From Gp6-AA40 sp036274155 (GTDB lineage Bacteria; Acidobacteriota; Vicinamibacteria; Vicinamibacterales; UBA2999): a stretch of DNA of 64,000 nucleotides. The DNA is taken from contig DASUGH010000014.1 in assembly GCA_036274155.1 (NCBI GenBank), forward strand, positions 1-64,000, read 5' to 3'. Numbering within the stretch: position 1 is the first letter of the stretch; every line of letters starts with the position of its first letter. Below, piece by piece: positions 10,485-20,161 of the stretch. The position numbers and the translations under genes were made by a program. Under the pieces are notes generated by a model that saw nothing but the letters and a program-made list of their open reading frames with translations, was not told the origin of the DNA and did no database searches.

Positions 10485-10550
10485 ACAAACCACAGAGAGA
10501 CACAGAGATTCCTATGGTTTCTCTGTGTCCTGTGTGCCTCAGGCGGACTT
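10485..10550. repeat. Dispersed CACAGAGA hairpin, copy 1
   Basis: Two opposed ACACAGAGA/TCTCTGTGT blocks form a long imperfect stem between the convergent sigma factor and peptidase genes. The reverse complement of 37741-37860 carries the same blocks in the same order, including the flank CCGAGACAAACCACAG. It is a dispersed intergenic repeat that probably also ends transcription. Confidence 0.65.
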
Positions 10551-10563
10551 CCACACATCTCGC

Positions 10564-12105
<1,542 letters not shown>

Positions 12106-12126
12106 ATCCTATCAGCCCATGGCCTG

Positions 12127-12981
12127 CTATCGCGGGATCGCGCCGAGCACCGTCTCGAGCTGGACGCGCTCGCGCGTCGTGAGCGTCGGTTCACGCCGCC
12201 GCACCACGCCCACGGTCGACAGCAACGCCGGAATGGCACCGACGCGCCCGCGGACGCCGAACTCGCCTTCGAGCACCGTGAGCACGCCAAACGCCCGCCG
12301 GCCGGAGCGAACGATCCCTTCGCTCACGACGGCAGCAGCCAGTCCGAGCGTGTACGGCTGCGGCGGCCAGAGCCGGCCCGACAGGCCGTCGACACGCGAG
12401 AGCTGCACCGGCGTCAGCACCTGCTCGAGCGCGTAACCGCCTATCGACGCTTCGCTCCACGGGATGACGAACGCCGGCGGCGATCCAAGCACTGACACCA
12501 TGACTTCGGCCGGGGCGCACCGCGCTTCCATGGCGACGATTGCCCTGACCGCGGAGGCGTACGCCTCGGGAGCAGATCCGATGAGACGCCTGCGCGCGAC
12601 CGCTCCGTCGCGCGCGGCCTCGTGAATCAGCGCGCCGTGGTCGGCACCGGCAAAGACGATCGGCGCGTTGCCGACGATCGACGCCAGCTCGGCGACCTGG
12701 CGGGCGGCGCCGGCACCGCTCCAGTCTGAAGACGGCTGGCCGAATCGATCGGCGACGATGCACACCGTGCACGCCGCGGCGCGAGTCAGGTCGGCCGTGC
12801 CTTGCAACCGGGTGTCGAAGCCTGCGATGGCGCCCGACTGCTGAATATCGAGCGCCTTACCGCGCGCAGCGGACTCGGCGGTATCGACGATGAGCACACG
12901 ATCCACCGATTGGCGCGCGGCAAGTGCCTGCGCGATCGCGCCGCCAAGATCGCCGGCGCCGATGACGGCTGCGATCGTCAC
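12127..12981 (-). CDS. Malate/lactate-dehydrogenase-like protein, catalytic residues missing
   Basis: The 284-residue protein has the Rossmann start AAVIGAGDLGGAIAQAL and aligns through the whole malate/lactate dehydrogenase fold (VDTAESAARGKALDIQ, VMVSVLGSPPAFVIPWSEASIGG). The residues that define the enzymes are replaced. The substrate loop Arg motif reads DRFGQPSSDW, the NPvD block is GADHG, the LDsaR block is PEAYAS, and the GeHGD block with the catalytic His is GSPPA. It is therefore likely a non-dehydrogenase or pseudoenzyme that keeps dinucleotide binding. The GTG start at 12981 lies 7 nt after a TAGAAT box, which predicts a leaderless transcript; longer starts would overlap the divergent SDR gene. 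Confidence 0.75.
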   Translation of the reverse strand: MTIAAVIGAGDLGGAIAQALAARQSVDRVLIVDTAESAARGKALDIQQSGAIAGFDTRLQGTADLTRAAACTVCIVADRFGQPSSDWSGAGAARQVAELASIVGNAPIVFAGADHGALIHEAARDGAVARRRLIGSAPEAYASAVRAIVAMEARCAPAEVMVSVLGSPPAFVIPWSEASIGGYALEQVLTPVQLSRVDGLSGRLWPPQPYTLGLAAAVVSEGIVRSGRRAFGVLTVLEGEFGVRGRVGAIPALLSTVGVVRRREPTLTTRERVQLETVLGAIPR

Positions 12982-12988
12982 AAAGGGT

Positions 12989-12994
12989 ATTCTA
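12989..12994 (-). promoter_or_regulatory. Candidate -10 box for the MDH-like gene
   Basis: TAGAAT on the minus strand lies 7 nt before the GTG start, so transcription would begin at or next to the start codon. Confidence 0.45.
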
Positions 12995-13005
12995 GATGCC
13001 AGAAG

Positions 13006-13053
13006 GTGGTAGGACCTCCTGCTTCCTGCCTCCTGCGGCCTGTCTCCTACCAC
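13006..13053. repeat. Small heptad array inside an inverted repeat
   Basis: Nine-base arms GTGGTAGGA (13006-13014) and TCCTACCAC (13045-13053) enclose four to five tandem 7-bp units of the CCTCCTG type. The array fills the divergent gap between the MDH-like and SDR genes and ends one base before the SDR ATG. Confidence 0.65.
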
Positions 13054-13054
13054 T

Positions 13055-13786
13055 ATGGCTTCTTCAATGTCTTTGAATGGCAAAACGGCGCTGATAACCG
13101 GAGGCTCGCGCGGCATCGGTTTCGCCACCGCCCGGGCGCTCGTCAAACAGGGTGCGAACGTCGCGGTGACGGCGACGCACGAGGATGCGGCGATCACAGC
13201 GGGCAGCGAGCTGGCGGGCAGTGACGCCGCCGCGCGCGTGTTTGGACTGAAAGCCGACGTACGGAGCTACACCGACGTCGAAGCGTCGGTATCGCGCGTC
13301 GTCGAGCGCTTCGGCGGCCTCGACATCCTCGTCAACAATGCCGGCGTCGGTGCGTTCTCACCCGTTGCCGACATGCAGATCGCCGACTGGCAGAAGGTCA
13401 TCGATACCAACATCACGGGGGTTTTCCACTGCTGCCGGGCGGCGCTGCCACACCTGCGGCGGCGCGGCGGCTGGATCATCAATATCAGCAGTCTGGCCAG
13501 CAAGAACCCGTTTCCGAATGCGGCGGCCTACTGCGCGTCGAAGGCGGCACTCAACGCGTTCAGCGAGGCGCTGATGCAGGAAGTGCGCTACGACGGAGTC
13601 CGTGTGGCTTACATCCTGCCCGGTTCGGTCAACACCGGCTTCGGAGGGCTCGCGAACACCAAATCGGAGTGGGCGCTGATGCCCGACGATGTCGCTGAGG
13701 TGGTCGCTGATCTCGTGGGTCACCACTCGCGAAGCCTTCCCAGCCGCGTCGAGATTCGTCCGGCACAACCGCCGCGAAAGGGCTGA
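13055..13786 (+). CDS. Short-chain dehydrogenase/reductase, FabG-like
   Basis: This 243-residue classical SDR has the cofactor motif GGSRGIG at about 16-22, NNAG near residue 92, the catalytic Ser in NISSLAS and the YCASK catalytic Tyr-Lys pair. FabG-like enzymes reduce 3-oxoacyl thioesters with NADPH, but many relatives act on other ketones, and no acyl carrier genes are near. The next gene starts 3 bp after the stop and the pseudokinase overlaps that one, so the three form one operon. The upstream sequence is a heptad repeat array rather than an ordinary promoter-like region. Confidence 0.88.
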   Translation: MASSMSLNGKTALITGGSRGIGFATARALVKQGANVAVTATHEDAAITAGSELAGSDAAARVFGLKADVRSYTDVEASVSRVVERFGGLDILVNNAGVGAFSPVADMQIADWQKVIDTNITGVFHCCRAALPHLRRRGGWIINISSLASKNPFPNAAAYCASKAALNAFSEALMQEVRYDGVRVAYILPGSVNTGFGGLANTKSEWALMPDDVAEVVADLVGHHSRSLPSRVEIRPAQPPRKG

Positions 13787-13789
13787 CCC

Positions 13790-14071
13790 GTGTCTGCCTT
13801 CGACAAACACCGGGAGCAGCTGGAGATTCACGAAATGATGTTCGGGACGTCGCGTGGACGAATCGCGGTGGCGCTCGATCTGCTGACCGACGCCCTTGCC
13901 ACCGTGGGTCAGCATGGCGTCTACTGCCAGAGCACTCGTCATCCCGGCCGGCCCACGCTCGACATCACGCTCGTGCTCGAGCAGATCGGTGACGCGAAAG
14001 AACTGCTCCAGACAGTGATCGAAGCCGGCGAAATGCCGAAGGGCCCGGCGCCCTCGTCAAATCCCCAGTGA
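13790..14071 (+). CDS. Small conserved-looking protein of unknown function
   Basis: This 93-residue soluble protein starts at GTG 3 bp after the SDR stop and overlaps the following pseudokinase gene by 4 nt, so it is surely translated in the operon. It is mostly alpha-helical by composition (REQLEIHEMMFG, IAVALDLLTDALATV, IGDAKELLQTVIEAG) and has no signal peptide, membrane helix or metal motif; one cysteine is present. I do not recognise a family. Its tight coupling to a pseudokinase suggests a partner or regulatory role, which is inference. Confidence 0.7.
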   Translation: MSAFDKHREQLEIHEMMFGTSRGRIAVALDLLTDALATVGQHGVYCQSTRHPGRPTLDITLVLEQIGDAKELLQTVIEAGEMPKGPAPSSNPQ

Positions 14072-14982
14072 CCGCCTCTTCCACCGCACCTATCGGCGTC
14101 GTTGCTCACTTCAACCTGCTCGAGCGGTTGGAACCCTCAGGTCCCGGCGAGCTGTTTCGCGCCCGCGACACCCATCGCGGGCGAACCGTTGCGATCAGGC
14201 TCCTCCCGCCCGACTACTTCCGCGGGAGCGAGGAGCGCCATCGGCTGCTGGCGGACGCGCGAGCCCTCATTGCCCTGTCGCACCCGAACATCACGACGCT
14301 GTTCGACGTGGGCGAGCAGGGGGATCAGGTCTACGTGGCGTTCGAGTTCGTGCGAGGGCGGTCGCTCCGATCCGAAATGGCGAGCCGGCCGATGAACCCT
14401 CGCCGTGCGCTGGAGCTGGCGGTGCAGATCACCGACGCGGTCGCGGAGGCGCACTCGGCCGGCTTTTCTCACCACGGGCTCAGTCCGGAGTCGGTCATCG
14501 TCACCGAGAAGGGTCATGCGAAGATTCCCACCTTCCACCTGGCATCGCTTGTCGGCTTCGATTCCGCAGCAGGTGAGATGGGCTTGATCGACTACCGCTC
14601 GCCTGAAGAAGAGCGCGGCGAATCGCCCGACGACCGATCAGACGTGTATTCAGTGGCGGCGATCTCGTACGAAATGATCACCACCCGGCGCCCGCCGTTG
14701 AGGGGCGCGTCGGCGCCGAGCGTCTGGAATCCTGGTGTCCCGAAAGAGCTCGACGACGTCCTGCTGAAGGCGCTGGCGCCGAACCCGGCGTCGCGGAGTC
14801 AGAGTGCGGCCGCCCTTGCCGCCGAGCTCCGCGCCGTGGCCGGCATGCTCGCCGCGAAAGGCGAGCATCCGGATGACGATGAACTGCCGCGCGAGGCGGC
14901 ATCCTCGTCGCGGCCCGTGCTGGCGGCCGTCGTCGTGCTCCTGCTGCTGGCGGCGCTGGCGTGGTGGTTCATGCGCTCGTAA
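14068..14982 (+). CDS. Membrane-anchored Ser/Thr pseudokinase
   Basis: This 304-residue protein has the full protein kinase fold: N-lobe GELFRARDTHRGRTVAIRLL, C-lobe SDVYSVAAISYEMITTRRPP. The catalytic residues are lost. The VAIK lysine is Arg44, the HRDxKxxN loop reads HHGLSPES (Asp to Gly137, Lys to Ser139, Asn to Ser142), and DFG reads TFH. It should bind neither Mg-ATP nor phosphorylate in the usual way. A single transmembrane helix at about 283-301 ends the protein, placing the kinase domain in the cytoplasm. The GTG start overlaps the previous stop by 4 nt. The 3' end overlaps the convergent receiver-like gene by 14 bp. Confidence 0.88.
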   Translation: MTASSTAPIGVVAHFNLLERLEPSGPGELFRARDTHRGRTVAIRLLPPDYFRGSEERHRLLADARALIALSHPNITTLFDVGEQGDQVYVAFEFVRGRSLRSEMASRPMNPRRALELAVQITDAVAEAHSAGFSHHGLSPESVIVTEKGHAKIPTFHLASLVGFDSAAGEMGLIDYRSPEEERGESPDDRSDVYSVAAISYEMITTRRPPLRGASAPSVWNPGVPKELDDVLLKALAPNPASRSQSAAALAAELRAVAGMLAAKGEHPDDDELPREAASSSRPVLAAVVVLLLLAALAWWFMRS

Positions 14983-15319
14983 GGAGCTCTCCCAGACGCT
15001 CGGTGAACGCCGAACGGGCGAGCACCTGATCGATCCCGGCGCTGCGGGCTGCCGCGATCGTCTCGCCGTCAACATGCGAGACGTAGCCGAGCGTCCTGAT
15101 CGATTGCAGGTCCGGATCGGCCTTCAACGCCCTGATGGCCGCGAGCGGATTCAGCTTCGCGCTGTTCAGATCGAAGATGATCAGCCCGGGCTGCTTCTCA
15201 CGCACGTGCGACAGCAGCTGCTCGGCCGATCGCTCGAAGTAGACGTCGGCGCCGAGCTGCTTTGCGGCAGTCGAGATCTTGATCGAGAACAGCAGGTCGT
15301 CGATGGCGCAGAGGATCAT
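14969..15319 (-). CDS. Stand-alone receiver-like (CheY-fold) protein
   Basis: The 116-residue protein begins MILCAIDDLLFSIKIS and shows the alternating strand-helix pattern of a receiver domain. An acidic pair sits in the first strand (AIDD) and an Asp in IIFDLNS takes the phospho-acceptor position. The conserved Lys of the last strand is not obvious (VLARSAF), so phosphorylation may be impaired. I chose the ATG at 15319. The same frame runs on upstream through the heptad array and would add a long low-complexity Gly/Arg/Ser stretch, which I reject. The gene ends inside the convergent pseudokinase gene. Confidence 0.7.
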   Translation of the reverse strand: MILCAIDDLLFSIKISTAAKQLGADVYFERSAEQLLSHVREKQPGLIIFDLNSAKLNPLAAIRALKADPDLQSIRTLGYVSHVDGETIAAARSAGIDQVLARSAFTERLGELLTSA

Positions 15320-15339
15320 GGGGATGTAGAGTAACCCGC

Positions 15340-15740
15340 GAGTTCCACGTTCCGGGTTCCGAGTTCCGGGTTCGCGTGGGTTCAGGTTCGATGTTCGAGG
15401 TTCCGGGTTCGTTTGGTTCAGGTTCGATGTTCGAGGTTCAAAGTTCGGGTCCGGGGTCCGGGATCCGGGGTCCGGGATCCGGGGTCCGGGATCCGAGCCC
15501 CGAGTCCCGAGCCCCGAGCCCCGAGCCCCGAGTCCCGAGCCCCAAGTCCCGAGTCCCGAGTCCCGAGCCCCGAGCCCCGAGCCCCGAGTCCCGAGTCCCG
15601 AGCCCCGAGTCCCGAGCCCCAAGTCCCGAGTCCCGAGTCCCGAGCCCCGAGTCCCGAGTCCCGAGTCCCGAGTCCCGAGCCCCGAGTCCCGAGCCCCGAG
15701 TCCCGAGCCCCGAGCCCCGAGTCCCGAGTCCCGAGCCCCG
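15340..15740. repeat. Large heptad tandem array (CGAGTCC/CGAGCCC type)
   Basis: About 400 bp consist of degenerate 7-bp units. The left part has GGGTTCC/GAGTTCC units, the middle GGGTCCG/GGATCCG units, and the right part alternates CGAGTCC and CGAGCCC. The array fills the whole divergent gap between the receiver-like gene and the MBL hydrolase gene and ends 16 bp before the MBL ATG. All frames stay open through it, which explains several false long frames. Confidence 0.9.
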
Positions 15741-15755
15741 AATGTGAGGATCCGA

Positions 15756-16418
15756 ATGATCATTGAGGTCCGCGCCACGGCGCCCTTCTACAAGAACGGC
15801 TTCGTCGTCGGCTGCGAGCGTACGCGCGAGGCGGTGCTGATCGATCCCGGCGACGAGGTCGACGAGCTGCTGGCAGCGGTGCGCGACTTCGACCTCGACG
15901 TTCGCAGCGTGCTGCTGACCCATGCCCACGTCGATCATGTGACAGGAGTAGCCGCGGCCAAGGATGCCTTCGATGTTCCTGTGTACCTGCACCGCGACGA
16001 CTTGTTTCTCTACGACCACGTGGTCGAGCAGGCCGCGATGTTCGGCTTCAAAGCCAGGCAGCCGCCTCCCGTCGACCAGTTCTACGACATGACGCCAATC
16101 GTTTTCGGCGACTGCGAGGTGCGTGTGCATCACACGCCTGGCCACTGCCCCGGCGGCGTCTGCCTGCAGATCCGTCAACCGGGAACCGCCCGCTCCCACC
16201 TCTTCGTCGGCGACACGCTGTTTGCCTCGTCGATCGGACGGACCGACCTTCCGGGCGGCAACTACTCCACGCTGATGCACTCGATCACCGAGGTGCTCTT
16301 TCCGCTGGGTGACGACGCCATCGTGCATCCAGGCCATGGCCCCGACACGACGATCGGCCGCGAGCGGACGACGAACCCGTTCGTCCTGGATTATTTCGCC
16401 GGCGCACAAGAGCAGTAG
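15756..16418 (+). CDS. Metallo-beta-lactamase-fold hydrolase, glyoxalase II-like
   Basis: The 220-residue protein carries the full binuclear metal motif set: THAHVDH, HTPGHCPGG, VGDTLFASSIGRTDLPGG and HPGHGP. The compact size and the SIGRTDLPGG stretch fit the YcbL/glyoxalase-II-like group that hydrolyses thioesters such as S-lactoylglutathione; the physiological substrate is not known. I start at ATG 15756, which has GAGG a few bases upstream, instead of a GTG 12 bp earlier. Its promoter would have to lie in or beyond the heptad array. Confidence 0.92.
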   Translation: MIIEVRATAPFYKNGFVVGCERTREAVLIDPGDEVDELLAAVRDFDLDVRSVLLTHAHVDHVTGVAAAKDAFDVPVYLHRDDLFLYDHVVEQAAMFGFKARQPPPVDQFYDMTPIVFGDCEVRVHHTPGHCPGGVCLQIRQPGTARSHLFVGDTLFASSIGRTDLPGGNYSTLMHSITEVLFPLGDDAIVHPGHGPDTTIGRERTTNPFVLDYFAGAQEQ

Positions 16419-16420
16419 AG

Positions 16421-16437
16421 GCAGACCTTCGGTCTGC
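16421..16437. terminator. Hairpin between convergent MBL and FHA genes
   Basis: GCAGACC-TTC-GGTCTGC is a perfect 7-bp stem just after the MBL stop. There is no T tract. It may serve both converging genes and is related in style to the TTCA/TTCG palindrome family. Confidence 0.5.
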
Positions 16438-16460
16438 GGGTCCAACTGCGCCGCCTCGCG

Positions 16461-16769
16461 TCAACCCTCCTGGCCGGGGTCGCGAGTTACCATCATCTCG
16501 ACCCGGCCGACCTGCAGCAGATCGCCGTGTGCGAGCCGGGCGGCGTCGATCCGCTGCCCGTTGACGAAGGTGCCGTTGGTGCTCTCGAGATCGCGCACCT
16601 CCAGCCCGCCATCGTCGAGGGCGGTGAGCCGGCAGTGGACGCGCGAGACGAGCGCGGCGTCGACGATGAAGTCGGCGCCGGTGGCGCGGCCGACAGTACG
16701 GATCCCGCCGGGGAGGATTCGGAAGATCTTTTCAGGGATATCGTCGGTGAGGGTTCTCAACATCCACAT
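16461..16769 (-). CDS. Single-domain FHA protein
   Basis: The 102-residue protein is essentially one forkhead-associated domain that binds phosphothreonine. The key motifs GRATGADF, SRVHCRL, LESTNGTFVNG and GDLLQVG are all present. I start at ATG 16769; the frame extends upstream through an octad repeat array and I reject that part. A second ATG two codons later is possible. FHA proteins usually read Ser/Thr kinase outputs, but the only kinase-like gene nearby is the pseudokinase at 14.1 kb. A candidate promoter would have to be in or past the repeat array. Confidence 0.85.
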   Translation of the reverse strand: MWMLRTLTDDIPEKIFRILPGGIRTVGRATGADFIVDAALVSRVHCRLTALDDGGLEVRDLESTNGTFVNGQRIDAARLAHGDLLQVGRVEMMVTRDPGQEG

Positions 16770-16825
16770 ACGAAGGCAGCAACTTTCCGGCTCGTCGATC
16801 ACGAGAATCTTACCGCACGCCAGAG

Positions 16826-16936
16826 ACCTCGCACCTTCGCACCCTCGCACCTCGCACCTTCGCCCCCTCGCACCTTCGCACCTTCGCACCCTCGCCCCCT
16901 CGCCCCCTCGCCCCCTCGCCCCCTCGCCCCCTCGCC
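16826..16936. repeat. Octad tandem array (TCGCACCT/TCGCCCCC type)
   Basis: Thirteen or so units of 7-8 bp run from a mixed TCGCACCT pattern into pure TCGCCCCC. The array lies in the divergent gap between the FHA gene and padR, upstream of the padR promoter region. Confidence 0.85.
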
Positions 16937-16959
16937 CCGATCTCGCCTCACTCCCATTT

Positions 16960-17009
16960 CTATTGCATTCCCATAGGAGCCGTGCTATTCGTATGGCATT
17001 CCAATAGGT
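16960..17009 (+). promoter_or_regulatory. padR promoter with probable PadR operators
   Basis: TTGCAT (16963-16968), a 17-bp spacer and TATTCG (16986-16991) form a plausible promoter. Two copies of GCATTCCnATAGG (16965-16977 and 16996-17008) lie 31 bp apart, three helical turns. Each sits inside an inverted pattern with CTATT/AATAG- or CTAT/ATAG-type ends, for example CTATTGCATTCCCATAG. The second copy overlaps the AGGTGA ribosome binding site. This suits autorepression by PadR. Confidence 0.6.
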
Positions 17010-17015
17010 GACTGC

Positions 17016-17360
17016 ATGAAGCGCAAGACCGACGTCTGGCAGGGCACGCTGGCGCTGATGATTCTGACGACGCTCGATACGATGGGGCGGCTGCACGGCT
17101 ACGGTATCGCCCGGCGGATCGAGCAGCGAAGCGGCGACCGCCTGACGCTGAACTACGGAACTTTGTACCCGGCGCTCCTGAAGCTCGAGCAGGAAGGCCA
17201 CATCAAGTCCGCGTGGGGCGCTTCCGACCACAACCGGAAAGCGAAGTTCTACGAACTGACCCGCGCCGGCAGGAAGCGGCTGGCACTCGCGTCCGAGGAG
17301 TGGCAGCGCACCACCGACATCCTCGACCGGTTCCTCGACGCGGCCAACGAGCCGTCATGA
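17016..17360 (+). CDS. PadR-family transcriptional regulator
   Basis: This 114-residue winged-helix protein has the family pattern: WQGTLALMILTTLD, HGYGIARRIEQRSGDRLTLNYGTLYPALLKLEQEGHIKSAW, KFYELTRAGRKRL, then a short C-terminal helix. PadR proteins repress their own operon, often with a transporter, and respond to small molecules. The start has AGGTGA just upstream. The stop overlaps the ADOP permease start by 4 nt, so both are translated together. PadR-ADOP pairs are a recurrent acidobacterial arrangement. Confidence 0.95.
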   Translation: MKRKTDVWQGTLALMILTTLDTMGRLHGYGIARRIEQRSGDRLTLNYGTLYPALLKLEQEGHIKSAWGASDHNRKAKFYELTRAGRKRLALASEEWQRTTDILDRFLDAANEPS

Positions 17361-20152
17361 GAACGCTGCGAGCGCTGGCGCTGCGTCTGAGAGGCGCCTT
17401 TCGCGGCGCGCGCGACGAAGGGGACTTCGAGGCGCAGATCCAGGCCGACATCGACCTGCACGTCGAGGACGCCGTTCGCGCCGGCGCCAGTCCTGAAGAG
17501 GCACGACGTCAGGCGCTCGTGAAGTTCGGCGGCCTGGACGCGGCGCGGGAGGCCTGGCGCGACCGGCGCGGGCTGCCGTTTCTCGAAACGCTCGTGCGCG
17601 ATGTCGTCCACGCCCTCCGCGTGCTCGGACGAAACAAGGGCTGGTCGGCAGTCGCCATCGCCTCGCTGGCGCTCGGCGTCGGGGCCGCCACGGCGGTGTT
17701 CAGTGCCGCGAACGCCCTGCTCCTGCGCAAGATGCCCATAACGGATCCTGACGGCATCGTCACCCTGCGATGGGAAGGGCAGAACAGGGCGATGACCAGT
17801 TTCAACGACTATGGGTTCGTACCGAACGGCGCGGTTCCCTTTCCTTTCGAAGAGCTCACGCCCGACTACTTCTTCAACAGGATGAAGGCCGGTGTGACGG
17901 CGCCGTACCCGACTTTCCAGCGGGTGAGTGAGGCGAACACGACGCTGAGCCACCTGTTCGCGGTGGGCCCCGGCCCCACCGTGAACCTGATCGTCGACGG
18001 CAAAGGCGACACGGCGACCAGCCAGTTCGTGTCCGGTGGTTTCTACGCGGCCGCCGCCATCCCGCCGGCGGCCGGCCGGCTGATCCAGCCAGCCGACGAC
18101 AGGAAGGGCGCGGCCGCGGTGGCCGTCATCAGCCACGCGTACTGGCGGCAGCGCTTCGGAGGGGACACGTCCGTCGTCGGCAAACGGGTACGCATCAATG
18201 CGGCCGCGTTCACGATTGTCGGCGTGTCCGGTGTGCGCCAGCCGGACATGATCAAGGGCTGGCCGTCGCCGCCCGACCTGACGATTGCTCTCGCGAACGA
18301 GCCGCTGTTCAAGCACGGCGAGTCGCGGCTCGATCAGGGGACGAACTGGTGGCTCGTGATGATGGGCCGGCTGAAGCCTGGCATGACCGCCGCGCAGGTG
18401 CAGGCCAATCTTGCTCCGGCCTACGAGCAGGCGGCGCGTGACGCCGCGAACGCCATGCTCGCGACGCTTTCCGGCGACGACCTCGCCGAGGCCAGGGATT
18501 TCGGGTTTGGCGCCAGGATTCCGCGGCTGCGCGTCGTCTCCGGCGCCCGTGGTGCGTACGACCCGGCACCGATGCTCCAGGCGCCGTTGGCTGTTCTCGC
18601 CATCCTCGTGGGCATCGTGCTGCTGGTCGTCTGCGTGAATCTCGGCAACCTGTCGATGGCGCTCACCACCAGCCGCGAGCGCGAGATCGCCGTACGGCGG
18701 GCGATTGGCGCTACCCCGCGGCGAGTGATCCGCCAGATTCTCACCGAGCACCTCGTCGTGGCCGTTCTCGGCGGAGCCGCGAGCCTCCTGATCGCCTCCC
18801 TGTTCCAGGACCTCATGCGCCTCTACTTCACCGCCGACTTCGATGCCACCGTCGTGGTGTTCGCGTTTGCGGTTGCCGTCGTGACGGGGCTGCTGATCGG
18901 CATCGCGCCGGCGCTGCGCGCCGCACGTGCTCCGGCTGCGGTGCCGACATGGGGCGGTCCGCTCCGGCGTTCACGTGTGACCTCGTCGCTCCTCGTTGCG
19001 CAGGTCATGATGTCGCTCGTGCTGCTCGTCGGGGCTGGTCTTTTCTTGCGAACCCTGCTCAATCTCCGGAGCGTCGATCCCGGTTTCGACTCCGAGCGCC
19101 TGGTGCTCTTCACGATCGATCCGTCCTTCAACCAGTACGAGCCTGCGAAGGCGACGACCCTGTACGGGGAGCTCGCCACGAAGCTCCGTGCCCTTCCTGG
19201 CGTGTCGTCGGTCAGCTTCTCGAGCCACGCGCTGCTGGACGGCTCGGTGAGCCGCGGGCTCGTCTCCGCGGAAGGGGCTCCGGATCGAACGCACGCCGTA
19301 GACAAGCTCACCGTCGAGCCGAATTTCTTCGCGACCATGCGCATTCCGATCCGCAGGGGTCGAGCGTTCGACGGGCGCGACAGCGCATCCGGGCCGAAGG
19401 TCGTGATCGTGAACGAGGCGCTTGCCAGAGCCGCTTTCGGCGATGCGAATCCAGTGGGCCGGCGGCTCGACACCGATGCCGACCTGCCGGGCGGGAACGC
19501 TGCAAAGAACGAGGCGGAGACGGAGATCGTCGCGGTCGTCGCGGATACCCGGCACAGCAGCCTGCGCGCAGCCCCGGCGCAGATCTTCTTCCCGCACGCG
19601 CAGTCACCCGAGGGCCCGCGGACCTTCGAAGTGCGGACGAGCGTGCTGCCCGAGGATCTCATGCCGGCCATCCGCCGTGTCGTCGAGGCTGCCGATTCCG
19701 CGCTTCCGATCATCTCACTCTCGACGCAGGCATCAGCCATCGAGACTCTGCGAACGCAGGAGCGGATCATCGCCGTGGCGTCCTCGACGCTCGGCGCGCT
19801 CACGCTGGTCGTGTCGATGATCGGTCTCTTCGGGCTGCTCTCTTATGCGGTGACGCGCCGCACCCGTGACATCGCGGTCAGGATGGCGCTCGGCGCCGAG
19901 CGCCGCAGCGTGCTCCGATCGGTACTCGGCGAGGCCCTGATGCTGGTAGGCGTTGGCGTGGCGATTGGACTCGGCGTGGCAGTGGGGACGACCCGTTTTC
20001 TGAAGTCGTTGCTCTTCGGTTTGCTGCCAAACGATCCGCTGGTACTTGGCGGTGCGGTCGTCGTGATGATTGCCGTCGCCTCAGCCGCCGCATACCTGCC
20101 GGCGCGCCGCGCCGCAAATGTCGATCCGATGGTGGCACTGAGACAGGAGTAG
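17357..20152 (+). CDS. ADOP-type FtsX/MacB-like permease, with PadR partner
   Basis: This 931-residue membrane protein has a soluble N-terminal segment of about 75 residues (EGDFEAQIQADIDLHVEDAV, PEEARRQALVKFGG) typical of PadR-linked ADOP proteins. Two MacB_PCD/FtsX modules follow: a helix near 100-120, a large periplasmic domain, three helices near 410-520, a fourth helix, a second periplasmic domain and three final helices near 800-920. The end ARRAANVDPMVALRQE is the classic MacB-type tail. No ATPase gene is adjacent, hence orphan permease. The start ATG overlaps the padR stop; a longer frame inside padR is not needed. The substrate is unknown. Confidence 0.92.
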   Translation: MRTLRALALRLRGAFRGARDEGDFEAQIQADIDLHVEDAVRAGASPEEARRQALVKFGGLDAAREAWRDRRGLPFLETLVRDVVHALRVLGRNKGWSAVAIASLALGVGAATAVFSAANALLLRKMPITDPDGIVTLRWEGQNRAMTSFNDYGFVPNGAVPFPFEELTPDYFFNRMKAGVTAPYPTFQRVSEANTTLSHLFAVGPGPTVNLIVDGKGDTATSQFVSGGFYAAAAIPPAAGRLIQPADDRKGAAAVAVISHAYWRQRFGGDTSVVGKRVRINAAAFTIVGVSGVRQPDMIKGWPSPPDLTIALANEPLFKHGESRLDQGTNWWLVMMGRLKPGMTAAQVQANLAPAYEQAARDAANAMLATLSGDDLAEARDFGFGARIPRLRVVSGARGAYDPAPMLQAPLAVLAILVGIVLLVVCVNLGNLSMALTTSREREIAVRRAIGATPRRVIRQILTEHLVVAVLGGAASLLIASLFQDLMRLYFTADFDATVVVFAFAVAVVTGLLIGIAPALRAARAPAAVPTWGGPLRRSRVTSSLLVAQVMMSLVLLVGAGLFLRTLLNLRSVDPGFDSERLVLFTIDPSFNQYEPAKATTLYGELATKLRALPGVSSVSFSSHALLDGSVSRGLVSAEGAPDRTHAVDKLTVEPNFFATMRIPIRRGRAFDGRDSASGPKVVIVNEALARAAFGDANPVGRRLDTDADLPGGNAAKNEAETEIVAVVADTRHSSLRAAPAQIFFPHAQSPEGPRTFEVRTSVLPEDLMPAIRRVVEAADSALPIISLSTQASAIETLRTQERIIAVASSTLGALTLVVSMIGLFGLLSYAVTRRTRDIAVRMALGAERRSVLRSVLGEALMLVGVGVAIGLGVAVGTTRFLKSLLFGLLPNDPLVLGGAVVVMIAVASAAAYLPARRAANVDPMVALRQE

Positions 20153-20161
20153 TCCGAATTT

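Noticed and set aside
15340..15740. CRISPR-like repetition
   Set aside because: There are no constant repeats of 24-40 bp separated by unique spacers; the period is 7 bp.
15376..15778. Gly/Arg/Ser- and Pro/Ser/Arg-rich frames on both strands
   Set aside because: They are translations of the heptad array; every frame is open there because the unit lacks stops.
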